A DNA stretch of 10,014 nucleotides from Syntrophales bacterium (GTDB lineage Bacteria; Desulfobacterota; Syntrophia; Syntrophales; UBA8958), in the NCBI GenBank assembly GCA_023231165.1, contig JALNVY010000079.1, forward strand, positions 1 through 10,014, in the 5' to 3' direction. The translations under genes and the position numbers were made by a program. The notes below the pieces were generated by a model. That model was not told the origin of the DNA. It saw nothing but the letters and a program-made list of their open reading frames with translations, and did not search any database. Every line of letters begins with the position of its first letter. The first letter of the stretch is position 1. Below, one piece after another: positions 1 through 6,536 of this stretch.

Positions 1-955
1 ACGTTTTCAATCCGGTCGTAGCGCGTCTCGGAGGGGTGGCGTTTCGGGACGGCTTCGATGACCTGTTTGGCCTCCTCTTCATCCCTCAGGGCAGCAGGCA
101 CCCATTCGTCTTCCAATCTGTCGGGGATCTGGACAAACATGTTTCAGATATTTACCATCCGCTCCGATAGGAGCTGATGGATGCGGTCTTCCACGGAACC
201 CCTGTAGCGCATGTTGCAGATCAGCACCTCCGGCCGCAACTGGCCAATCCGATGGATCCTTCCCTTGCGCTGTTCCAGTCGCGTCGGATTCCAGGGAAGG
301 TTGGTGATGACCAAGTAGGCCCGGAAGAGTTTGTTGTTGTTGACCGCCGCGAGCAGATTGGCAAGGGCAATTTCCGTCAATCGATCCAGGTACGTCTTGC
401 CCACGGCTACCGCCCGGGCGGCTTCGAAATAGGGAGGCAATTTATCCAGGAGGATGAGCACCGGTTCGCCCCGGAGGAGTTCCACCCACTTGTTGGGATC
501 GGGCGGTTTGAGGGGGCTGTAAAATTCGTTGAAGGCGGTTTTTCGGTTGAGCTGCTCGGCAATCTCTCCCCATATCCCGAAGGGCTTGCTGGTCTTCCGG
601 CCGCTGAAGGCCACGACCGCCACCGCGCCCAGATCGCCCGGCTTGAAGAAATCGGCCATGACCTGCTTGCGGTATTTCGGGTATTTTGCCAGGAGCCCCA
701 GGGTGATGAGATTGTGCGTCTTCCCGCCACCTATCGACTGACTGAGCAAAAACGTGCCGGAGGCGCTGTTGGTTTTTCCTTCCATACGGTTGAACGCCTC
801 CGCAGGAGGATGCGCATACCTTCGGTGACCCAGTTCTCGAAGAGAAACTCATCGGGGTGAATCGACGACAGGTCATCAAGATTGTAAACTGTGTCCATGC
901 GGGATTTGTCGAAAACCGACGCCCTGTGCTTGCACAGATCAGCGAGTGTTTTCAT
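1..955 (-). pseudogene. Chimeric, broken DUF499-type ATPase / SNF2-like helicase C-terminus
   Basis: The gene starts at the ATG at 955, behind a GAGGT ribosome site. Its first ~52 codons (MKTLADLCKHRASVFDKSR...) match my recollection of DUF499 ATPase N-termini. At about 798-803 one base is missing: CGGAGGCG where CGGGAGGCG would restore the frame. The protein then resumes in the next frame as EAFNRMEGKTN, followed by a GGGKTHN Walker A. The Walker B region reads LILLDKLPPYF; a Glu is expected after the Asp, so the motif looks damaged. Near 296-320 the DUF499 part switches in frame to a helicase motif VI, NLPWNPTRLEQRKGRIHRIGQ. A TGA at 144-146 interrupts it, and homologous-looking helicase sequence (VQIPDRLEDEWV...) continues in the same frame to the window edge. 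Intact relatives are, from memory, separate genes beside a DUF1156-type DNA methylase in putative phage-defence loci. This looks like a deletion that fused two genes, followed by decay. The decayed state is clear; the family names are from recall. Confidence 0.85.
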
Positions 956-997
956 GAATGCTCTACCTCAATTTCGGCATTATATTTTCAAAATAAC

Positions 998-1026
998 TAC
1001 ATAAAATAAAAATTATTGACGATCAA
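998..1026 (-). promoter_or_regulatory. Possible promoter of the DUF499-type gene
   Basis: On the minus strand TTGATC (1026-1021) and TATGTA (1003-998) are 17 bases apart, and transcription would start about 35 bases before the ATG at 955. The -35 box lies inside the palindrome at 1013-1029. The AT-rich context makes chance matches easy, so this is tentative. Confidence 0.3.
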
Positions 1027-1029
1027 TAA
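1013..1029. promoter_or_regulatory. 17-bp palindrome, operator-like
   Basis: TTATTGA-CGA-TCAATAA is a perfect 7-bp inverted repeat with a 3-base centre. It overlaps the -35 element proposed for the minus-strand pseudogene and a TTGACG on the plus strand. Its size and symmetry fit a dimeric helix-turn-helix repressor site. No regulator gene is visible in the window, so the role is inferred. Confidence 0.35.
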
Positions 1030-1360
1030 GACTTAACATAATGATATTATTAAGCGATATCCTTAGTGTCGAATATAATTAGTGAATATTGCCATTATCG
1101 CCTATATGCCTTTTGTTTCAAGCATTTATTGCTATGTACCTCAAAAATTGCGGAACTTCGATTTTACGCCAGCCGGGGAGAGCTTTTTCCGGCTCCCGCT
1201 TCATCCTGTCGGATGCGAATTGGTTGCATGTTTCTCTATTCCTCCCGTAGGATATTTGGGAGCATATTTACGCGGATTATCTATAAAGTCAAGCCATTCC
1301 ATTAATTAACGATCGCGGCGAATAGCTTTTGTCTTTCTGGATTCGACGGTTTTAAGAAAC

Positions 1361-1389
1361 TTGACTTTTTCGCCAGGTATCTTTACATT
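1361..1389 (+). promoter_or_regulatory. Sigma-70-type promoter for the FmdB-family gene
   Basis: TTGACT at 1361-1366 and TACATT at 1384-1389 are separated by exactly 17 bases. The predicted start near 1396 leaves a leader of about 20 bases that contains the AGGAGG ribosome site at 1401-1406. Confidence 0.6.
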
Positions 1390-1415
1390 GTTGGCAAACA
1401 AGGAGGCGCTACAAA

Positions 1416-1607
1416 ATGCCCATTTATGAATTCAAATGCACGAAATGCGGACAGGAATTTGAAAAGATTTTATTTTCCTCCGACAAGGAGGAGGCTGTTC
1501 CCTGCCCGGAATGCAAATCGAAAAAGACCCGGAAGATGATGTCCGCCTTTGCCGGGGGCAAATCAGGTTGCGGTTCCTGCGCTTCCACAAGCTGCGCTCC
1601 CTCTTGA
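1416..1607 (+). CDS. FmdB-family zinc ribbon protein
   Basis: A 63-residue protein opening MPIYEFKCTKCGQEFE, the hallmark of the FmdB/CxxC-CxxC regulatory-protein family. Cys8/Cys11 and Cys30/Cys33 form the two knuckles of a single zinc ribbon. The tail is rich in Gly, Ser and Cys (Cys52, Cys55, Cys60), as is common in this family, and could bind metal or be disordered. The start is set by a strong AGGAGG nine bases upstream. The name comes from a putative regulator of formamidase in Methylophilus; the general function is unknown. It stands alone behind its own promoter and ahead of adk, with 115 bases between them, so shared transcription with adk is possible but not required. Confidence 0.9.
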   Translation: MPIYEFKCTKCGQEFEKILFSSDKEEAVPCPECKSKKTRKMMSAFAGGKSGCGSCASTSCAPS

Positions 1608-1621
1608 GGCCACTGAAACTC

Positions 1622-1648
1622 TCATGACCGTGCGTCATGATAATTTTT
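1622..1648 (+). terminator. Weak hairpin with T-run after the FmdB-family gene
   Basis: TCATGAC (1622-1628) pairs perfectly with GTCATGA (1634-1640) around a 5-base loop, followed after three bases by TTTTT (1644-1648). The stem is only 7 bp and moderately GC-rich, so it may be an attenuator or a partial terminator. Confidence 0.4.
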
Positions 1649-1651
1649 CCG

Positions 1652-1680
1652 TTGCTAAAATGGGAAGAATCTATTATAAG
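1652..1680 (+). promoter_or_regulatory. Possible adk promoter
   Basis: TTGCTA (1652-1657) and TATAAG (1675-1680) are 17 bases apart, just after the hairpin that follows the upstream gene. The predicted transcript start is near 1687, giving a leader of about 36 bases with AAAGGAG at 1707-1713. Confidence 0.35.
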
Positions 1681-1722
1681 GAGCCGACTTTTCACAAAGA
1701 ATCCTGAAAGGAGTTCGTCAGC

Positions 1723-2397
1723 ATGAATATTTTGATTTTTGGACCCAATGGAAGCGGTAAAGGAACCCAGGGAGCGATCGTCCAGAAGAAGTATGGCGTT
1801 CCCCATATCGAGACCGGCGTTATCTTCAGAGATAACATTAAGAAAGGCACGGTTCTCGGTAAAAAAGCGAAGGAATATATTGATCGCGGTGAGCTTGTTC
1901 CCGATGATATCACCGTGCCCATGATCCTCAACCGCCTCAAGGAAGCAGATTGCGCCAAGGGATGGCTCCTCGACGGTTTCCCCAGAAACCTTGTTCAGGC
2001 TGAGGCGCTGTGGAACGCCCTGACCAAAGAGAAAATTACCCTCGATTACGTTATCGAGATCCTCCTCGACCGTCAGACATCGAAAAACCGCATCATGGGC
2101 CGGCGGCTCTGCGCCACGGACAACAACCATCCGAATAACATCTTTATCGACGCCATCAAACCGGCAGAGAAAAACGGCAAAATGGTTTGCCGCGTCTGCG
2201 GATGCGATACCCTGACCGCCAGAGCCGATGACCAGGACGAAGGGGCCATCGACAAAAGGCATAACATCTATTACGACACCAAGACGGGCACCCTGGCCGG
2301 GGTTAATTACTTCAAGGAACGAGTCAAGGTCATTGGAGTCAGCGGTGTAGCGGGCGTGAAAGAGGTCTCCGAAGATATCCTTAAAAAGCTGGGATAG
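1723..2397 (+). CDS. adk: Adenylate kinase (variant LID/zinc region)
   Basis: Cytosolic enzyme that interconverts ATP + AMP and 2 ADP, at 224 residues, near the usual long-form length. The P-loop is GPNGSGKGT (7-15) rather than the common GPPGAGKGT; Lys13 is the phosphate-binding lysine. The AMP site shows TGVIFR (31-36) and GFPRN (85-89). The LID opens with GRRLC (Cys130). The second cysteine of the first knuckle is missing, but Asp133 and His136 follow (CATDNNHPNN), then CRVCGC (156-161). After it comes ARADDQDEGAIDKRH, the variant of the conserved DD..E.I..R stretch. Zinc may be held by a mixed Cys/Asp/His/Cys set, which is inference. ATG 1723 has AAAGGAG nine bases upstream. It has its own possible promoter and a hairpin directly after it. 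I recall similar LIDs in other Deltaproteobacteria, so the variant is probably a lineage trait rather than damage. Confidence 0.93.
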   Translation: MNILIFGPNGSGKGTQGAIVQKKYGVPHIETGVIFRDNIKKGTVLGKKAKEYIDRGELVPDDITVPMILNRLKEADCAKGWLLDGFPRNLVQAEALWNALTKEKITLDYVIEILLDRQTSKNRIMGRRLCATDNNHPNNIFIDAIKPAEKNGKMVCRVCGCDTLTARADDQDEGAIDKRHNIYYDTKTGTLAGVNYFKERVKVIGVSGVAGVKEVSEDILKKLG

Positions 2398-2423
2398 ACA
2401 AACATCTTAATAAATATTATAAG
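2395..2423 (+). promoter_or_regulatory. Possible lepA promoter overlapping the adk stop codon
   Basis: TAGACA (2395-2400, beginning at the adk TAG stop) and TATAAG (2418-2423) are 17 bases apart. Transcription would begin near 2430, inside the 5' arm of the following hairpin, so transcripts from this promoter would lack most of that arm. Confidence 0.4.
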
Positions 2424-2455
2424 AGCCCTCCCCTATTTTTGGAGGGCTCTTTATA
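2421..2455 (+). terminator. adk terminator hairpin whose 3' arm carries the lepA ribosome site
   Basis: AAGAGCCCTCC (2421-2431) and GGAGGGCTCTT (2441-2451) form an 11-bp perfect stem with a 9-base loop containing TTTTT. The T-run after it is short and broken (TTTATAT), so termination may be partial. GGAGGG at 2441-2446 is also the best ribosome binding site for lepA, nine bases before its TTG. In a read-through transcript the stem would hide it. Confidence 0.7.
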
Positions 2456-4261
2456 TTGAGCAACATGGATTATATACGAAATTTCAGTATTATTGCCCAC
2501 ATCGATCACGGGAAATCCACCCTGGCGGACCGGCTCATCCAGCATACCGGCGGCTGCGATGCCCGTAACTTCCAGGATCAGATCCTGGATAATATGGATA
2601 TCGAGCGGGAAAGGGGGATCACCATCAAGAGTCAGGCCATCTCCCTGCCTTATACCGCCCGGGACGGGAATACGTACAACCTGAATCTCATCGACACCCC
2701 CGGTCATGTGGACTTCAGTTATGAAGTTTCCCGCTCCCTGGCCTCCTGCGAGGGGGTCCTCCTCCTTATCGACGCGGCCCAGGGGGTACAGGCCCAGACC
2801 CTGGCCAATCTTTACCTGGCCATGGAGCACGACTTGGAAATCATCCCCGTAATCAACAAAATAGATCTCCCCTCCGCCGATGTCGAACGGGTTATCGAAC
2901 AGATCGACTCGGAACTGGGGCTGGACACGGATACCCACCTTAAATGCTCGGCCAAGGAGGGAACGGGGATCGAGGATATTCTGGAGGCCATTGTTCAGAG
3001 AATACCACCCCCCACCGGTACTCCTGAAGCGCCCCTGTCGGCCCTCATCTTTGACGCCCAGTATGACTCTTTCCGGGGTACGGTAATCCATTGCCGGATT
3101 ATGGATGGGGTGGTGCAAAGCGGCGACATCATCCGTTTCATGTACGGCGGGGCCACCTATAAGGTCGAGGAAGTAGGTCATTTCCTTCTTTCCCGCCAAA
3201 AGCGGGAGCGCCTGTCGGCGGGGGAGGTAGGCTACATAATCGCCGGCGTCAAGACCATCTCCGATGTCCGAACCGGCGACACGATCACGCTGGAGAACCG
3301 GCCCTGTGACAAGCCTCTCCCCGGCTTCAAGGAAGTAAAGCCCGTCGTCTTCGCCTCCATTTATCCCATCGCCTCAGACGATTATGAGGACCTCGCCGTT
3401 GCTCTAGAAAAATACAAGCTCAACGACGCCTCCTTCGTCTATGAAAAAGATGCCTCCGTTGCCCTGGGACAGGGGTTCCGGTGCGGCTTTCTGGGCCTCC
3501 TCCATCTTGACATCGTTCAGGAACGCCTGGAGCGGGAATACGATCAGTCCCTTATTCTCTCCGTCCCCAGCGTCCGCTTCCGCTTGACCCTTAAGGATGA
3601 TACCGTCCTCTATGTGGATAACCCCTCTCATTATCCTCCCCAGATGGACATCGCCAAGGGAGAAGAGCCCTACATCCGGGCCGCCATGATGATGCCGGAG
3701 CGCTACCTCGGAGCCGTCATGAAGCTCTGCCAAGAAAAGCGGGGTATGAATTCAAGCCTCAGTTACCCAGGACCGGGAAGGGCGGAATTGATTTATGAAA
3801 TGCCCCTTTCCGAGGTCATTTACGACTTCTATGACCGCTTCAAATCCGTCAGCCAGGGATACGGATCATTTGATTATGAGCTCATCGATTTCCGGGACAG
3901 CAACCTCGTTCTGGTCGATATCCTCGTAAACGGCGAAAAGGTCGACGCCCTCTCCCAGATCGTGCATCGCGATCGGGCCCGCGCCTGCGGTCTCCAGGCA
4001 TGTGAACGCCTCAAGGAAGAAATACCTAAACAGATGTTCAAGATCGCCCTGCAGGCGGCCATCGGCGGCGAGATCATCGCCCGGACTACCATTTCCGCCT
4101 TCCGCAAGGATGTTACCGCCAAATGCTATGGCGGCGACATTTCCCGCAAAAGAAAACTCCTGGAAAAGCAGAAGAAAGGTAAGAAGCGCATGAAGATGAT
4201 CGGCAATGTGAGCATCCCCCAGAGCGCCTTCCTTGCCGTCTTGAAATCCGATACGGACTAA
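2456..4261 (+). CDS. lepA: Elongation factor 4 (LepA), ribosomal GTPase
   Basis: Translational GTPase that acts on the ribosome (back-translocation and/or initiation roles are reported for the family). The 601 residues match the usual ~600. Motifs: G1 AHIDHGKST (14-22), G2 around GITIKSQ (54-60), G3 DTPGH (80-84) with the catalytic His84, G4 NKID (134-137), G5 SAK (165-167). EF-G-like domains II, III and V follow, then the LepA-specific C-terminal domain ending KGKKRMKMIGNVSIPQSAFL. Start choice: TTG at 2456 lies nine bases after GGAGGG, whereas the ATG at 2465 (giving MDYIRNFS) would be 18 bases away. I therefore prefer TTG, though the ATG start would also give a normal protein. It is followed by hemW after 35 bases, an arrangement common in bacteria. 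Confidence 0.97.
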   Translation: MSNMDYIRNFSIIAHIDHGKSTLADRLIQHTGGCDARNFQDQILDNMDIERERGITIKSQAISLPYTARDGNTYNLNLIDTPGHVDFSYEVSRSLASCEGVLLLIDAAQGVQAQTLANLYLAMEHDLEIIPVINKIDLPSADVERVIEQIDSELGLDTDTHLKCSAKEGTGIEDILEAIVQRIPPPTGTPEAPLSALIFDAQYDSFRGTVIHCRIMDGVVQSGDIIRFMYGGATYKVEEVGHFLLSRQKRERLSAGEVGYIIAGVKTISDVRTGDTITLENRPCDKPLPGFKEVKPVVFASIYPIASDDYEDLAVALEKYKLNDASFVYEKDASVALGQGFRCGFLGLLHLDIVQERLEREYDQSLILSVPSVRFRLTLKDDTVLYVDNPSHYPPQMDIAKGEEPYIRAAMMMPERYLGAVMKLCQEKRGMNSSLSYPGPGRAELIYEMPLSEVIYDFYDRFKSVSQGYGSFDYELIDFRDSNLVLVDILVNGEKVDALSQIVHRDRARACGLQACERLKEEIPKQMFKIALQAAIGGEIIARTTISAFRKDVTAKCYGGDISRKRKLLEKQKKGKKRMKMIGNVSIPQSAFLAVLKSDTD

Positions 4262-4296
4262 TTGACTCGCTACTAAATGTAAGTCTTCAGGCAAAA

Positions 4297-5421
4297 ATGA
4301 ACCTGCCCGGCCTTTACATCCATATACCTTTCTGCAAGACCAAGTGTCCTTATTGCCATTTTTATTCTACAACAGACATCACTTCTGTGGATGTGGTCAT
4401 AGCATCCATCGTCCGGGAGATGGAGCTTTATGCGGGCGAGTTTGATACATTCGACACAATCTATATCGGCGGCGGGACCCCATCGCTACTGACCGTTCAA
4501 CAACTTGACGTCATCCTTTCCGGGGTTCACAAGCACTTTCTTGTTCCCCCGGATGCGGAAATCACCATCGAAGTAAATCCTGCCGACGGCGACCTTGCCT
4601 GGTACCGATCCTTGAAGGATCTGGGCGTCAATCGTCTCCATCTGGGCGTGCAGTCCTTCTCTGACCAGGCATTGACCTTTCTCGGGAGAAGGCACCGGGC
4701 AGACGACGCCTTTGCGGCCCTTGACAACACTGTCCGGGCTGGTTTTGACAATTTCGGTTTGGATCTGATTTACGGCATTCCGGGGCAGGATTTGCAATCC
4801 TGGCGGAAATCCCTGGCATGCGCCGTTTCCCTTTCGCCGCCCCACCTGTCGGCCTATCAGCTCGCCATTGAAGAAGATACACCCCTCTGTCACAGCTATC
4901 GGCGCGGCTCCTTTGACATCCCCGACGAGGACGCATCGCTTTCCTTTTTCCTGGAAACTTCCGCATATCTGGAAAGATCAGGTTATCATCACTACGAGGT
5001 ATCCAACTATGCCGCGAGTACCTCCCGCAAGTCCCGTCATAATCAGAAATACTGGGATCATACCCCCTATCTGGGGATAGGTCCCGGGGCACATTCTTTT
5101 AAGGAAGGAAAGCGTTGGTGGAATCACCGAAGCATCGAAGGTTACCTGAAGGATCTTGCCTTGGAAACCACCCCCGTAGCGGGTGATGAAACCCTCAGCA
5201 GGGAGGAACTGCGCCTCGAGACGCTATTTATGAGCCTGCGCACCGCTGCGGGAATCGATCTCGCCGCATTTCGCCTTAAATTCGGTGAAGATCTGCCAAA
5301 GGAGCGCCATGCTATCATCCAGTCCCTTGTTGACCGCGGTTTCATCGTCGTCAACGACGAGCGGATTTCCCCGACTACACGCGGCCTTGCCGTAGCGGAC
5401 CAACTGGCGCTGATCTTTTAA
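4297..5421 (+). CDS. hemW: HemW, radical SAM haem chaperone
   Basis: 374 residues, of the HemN-like radical SAM family. The iron-sulphur cysteines are Cys13, Cys17 and Cys20 in PFCKTKCPYCHF. The fourth cysteine that marks true coproporphyrinogen dehydrogenase HemN (CxxxCxxCxC) is absent: position 22 is Phe. Together with the HNQKYW motif at 248-253 this points to HemW, which binds haem and inserts it into target proteins such as respiratory enzymes, rather than to a haem-synthesis enzyme. GGGTPS (58-63) is the usual SAM-contact loop. The HemW-type C-terminal domain is complete (RLETLFMSLRTAAGID...). The ribosome site is weak (CAGG five bases before ATG). It lies 35 bases after lepA, so it is likely co-transcribed. 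Confidence 0.92.
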   Translation: MNLPGLYIHIPFCKTKCPYCHFYSTTDITSVDVVIASIVREMELYAGEFDTFDTIYIGGGTPSLLTVQQLDVILSGVHKHFLVPPDAEITIEVNPADGDLAWYRSLKDLGVNRLHLGVQSFSDQALTFLGRRHRADDAFAALDNTVRAGFDNFGLDLIYGIPGQDLQSWRKSLACAVSLSPPHLSAYQLAIEEDTPLCHSYRRGSFDIPDEDASLSFFLETSAYLERSGYHHYEVSNYAASTSRKSRHNQKYWDHTPYLGIGPGAHSFKEGKRWWNHRSIEGYLKDLALETTPVAGDETLSREELRLETLFMSLRTAAGIDLAAFRLKFGEDLPKERHAIIQSLVDRGFIVVNDERISPTTRGLAVADQLALIF

Positions 5422-5423
5422 TT

Positions 5424-5528
5424 TACAAACTTGACTCGCCCTTTTCCGGAAGTCTCCAGATCGAGCCCAAGGCCTTCAGCATCGTCTATGAGAAGATGGT
5501 TCATCTCGGCGCCCAGTTCGCTAGATAA
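5424..5528 (+). pseudogene. C-terminal remnant resembling a DUF4239 (bestrophin-like) membrane protein
   Basis: In a frame different from hemW, the 34 codons between the hemW stop and TAA 5526-5528 read YKLDSPFSGSLQIEPKAFSI and then VYEKMVHLGAQFAR. This fits the tail pattern LDxPFxGxIxVxxxPL...LxxLG that I recall from DUF4239 proteins, whose preceding part should be transmembrane helices. No start, ribosome site or upstream domain is present, so this would be the stub left after deletion of a gene. It ends six bases before the yraN stop on the opposite strand. The family match is from memory and over a short length. Confidence 0.45.
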
Positions 5529-5534
5529 TGATGG

Positions 5535-5903
5535 TCAGGAAATCAGGTCAAAGGCGTCCCGGATAAGTTCCACCCCCGGGCGTGAAGGACTCATTTTCAC
5601 GGCAACGACGTCAAAGCGCGCCTTTATCTGTTGCAAACCGTGACGGTTCAGATAATACGCGGCGACTATAGAGATTTTTTTCTGCTTTGCAAACCCGACG
5701 CTCTCCAGGGGACTGCCATAGTTATCCGTCCGGCGGCTGCGGACTTCTACAAATACGAGGGTCTCGTGATCGCGGGCCACGATATCTATCTCTCCCAGAG
5801 GGCAGCGGAAATTGCGTTCCAGAATATCATAGCCAACTCCGGCAAGATGTTCGGCGGCAATGTCTTCCCCCAACTTTCCGGTGCTTATTCTTTCCCTGGT
5901 CAT
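5535..5903 (-). CDS. yraN: YraN/UPF0102 family endonuclease-like protein
   Basis: 122 residues, typical for UPF0102. It opens with the family pattern TGKLGEDIAAEHL (8-20), followed by GEIDIVARD (37-45) and FVEVRSR (51-57). Glu38, Asp40 and Glu53 are placed like the acidic residues of Holliday-junction-resolvase/PD-(D/E)XK-like folds. The last position of the ExK element is Arg55, a common substitution in this family. The cellular function is unknown; association with recombination and repair is inferred from the fold. The ATG overlaps the rnhB stop by four bases (ATGA) and no separate ribosome site is visible, so translation is probably coupled to rnhB. It is the last gene of the minus-strand operon. 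Confidence 0.92.
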   Translation of the reverse strand: MTRERISTGKLGEDIAAEHLAGVGYDILERNFRCPLGEIDIVARDHETLVFVEVRSRRTDNYGSPLESVGFAKQKKISIVAAYYLNRHGLQQIKARFDVVAVKMSPSRPGVELIRDAFDLIS

Positions 5904-6520
5904 TTGAGGTTAAATTCGTAATTTTCCTGGCGGGGTTCTTTTATTTTGAAGGAGCGACGATGAATCTTGCAGGGACCGTGGTCTTTGATCGCCCGCCGGT
6001 GTTCCTGAGTTCCATAACCCTTGTTTTTAAGAAAATTATAATAAGGAAACTGTCGGTGATATATCTCCATGATGTGATCCCGGCTTACCTTGGCAATAAT
6101 CGAGGCCGCGGCAATAGATATGCTCAGTCCGTCTCCCCTGATAATCGTCTCCTGTGGAATGTCGATGGGAACGGCCTGCGTTCCATCTACGAGGAGATAA
6201 TCGGGTGAAATGTCGAGATCGACGACCGCCTCCTTCATGGCGCCGAGGGTAGCCTGAAGGATGTTGATATCATCGATGATCGACGCCTCCATGACGCCAA
6301 CCCCGATGGACAGGGCATTTTCCCTGATGACTTTGAAGAGTTCCTCCCGCTTCCGGGGAGAAAGCTTTTTTGAATCCGTGATATCCGGATGGTGGTAATA
6401 TTCTGGAAGAACTACGGCAGCGGCAACAACAGGACCTGCCAGAGGCCCCCTTCCTGCCTCGTCAATACCCGCAATAAGGTTAAAGCCTCGCTGGCGAGCC
6501 CGCTGTTCAAATATATTCAT
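5900..6520 (-). CDS. rnhB: Ribonuclease HII
   Basis: 206 residues, the normal length. Cuts the RNA strand of RNA/DNA hybrids and starts removal of ribonucleotides misincorporated in DNA. GIDEAGRGPLAGPVVAAAVV (18-37) holds Asp20 and Glu21. LLVDGTQ contributes Asp112 and AKVSRDHIM probably the fourth acidic residue, Asp148. The GYGTQEHRRAI and GPCKIHRRSF stretches near the C-terminus are characteristic of type 2 enzymes. The ATG lies 16 bases after rplS and has no clear Shine-Dalgarno sequence, which suggests reinitiation. The 3' end overlaps yraN by four bases. Confidence 0.97.
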   Translation of the reverse strand: MNIFEQRARQRGFNLIAGIDEAGRGPLAGPVVAAAVVLPEYYHHPDITDSKKLSPRKREELFKVIRENALSIGVGVMEASIIDDINILQATLGAMKEAVVDLDISPDYLLVDGTQAVPIDIPQETIIRGDGLSISIAAASIIAKVSRDHIMEIYHRQFPYYNFLKNKGYGTQEHRRAIKDHGPCKIHRRSFKIKEPRQENYEFNLK

Positions 6521-6536
6521 GCAAAGAAGTTAATAT

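Larger units (their letters stand above)
956..1415. other. Intergenic region without a convincing gene
   Basis: The 5' part (960-1080) is strongly AT-rich and holds the palindrome and possible divergent promoters. The middle (1140-1310) is more GC-balanced and contains a 6-bp stem AGCCGG/CCGGCT at 1171-1176 and 1189-1194. Two overlapping reading frames of 75 and 79 codons run here from GTG starts (1082-1309 and 1066-1305). Neither has a ribosome site I can point to, and I recognise no family. The end carries the fmdB-type gene's promoter. Confidence 0.6.

Noticed and set aside
177..860. Long plus-strand reading frame of 227 codons
   Set aside because: It is the antisense shadow of the ATPase/helicase remnant, whose minus-strand translation carries recognisable motifs; the plus-strand product resembles nothing.
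1432..2262. 276-codon minus-strand frame opposite the FmdB-type gene and adk
   Set aside because: It spans two clear plus-strand genes and the gap between them; an antisense artefact.
2417..3199. 260-codon minus-strand frame opposite lepA
   Set aside because: It lies opposite the GTPase motifs of lepA in GC-rich DNA and has no family features or ribosome site.
4262..4270. TTGACTCGC repeated after lepA (4262-4270) and after hemW (5431-5439)
   Set aside because: Only nine bases match and the flanks differ; no evidence for a repeat element or attachment site.
5432..5534. Open extension of yraN in the same frame beyond its TGA
   Set aside because: The YraN family normally ends where the TGA lies, and the DNA is better explained on the other strand by the DUF4239-like remnant.
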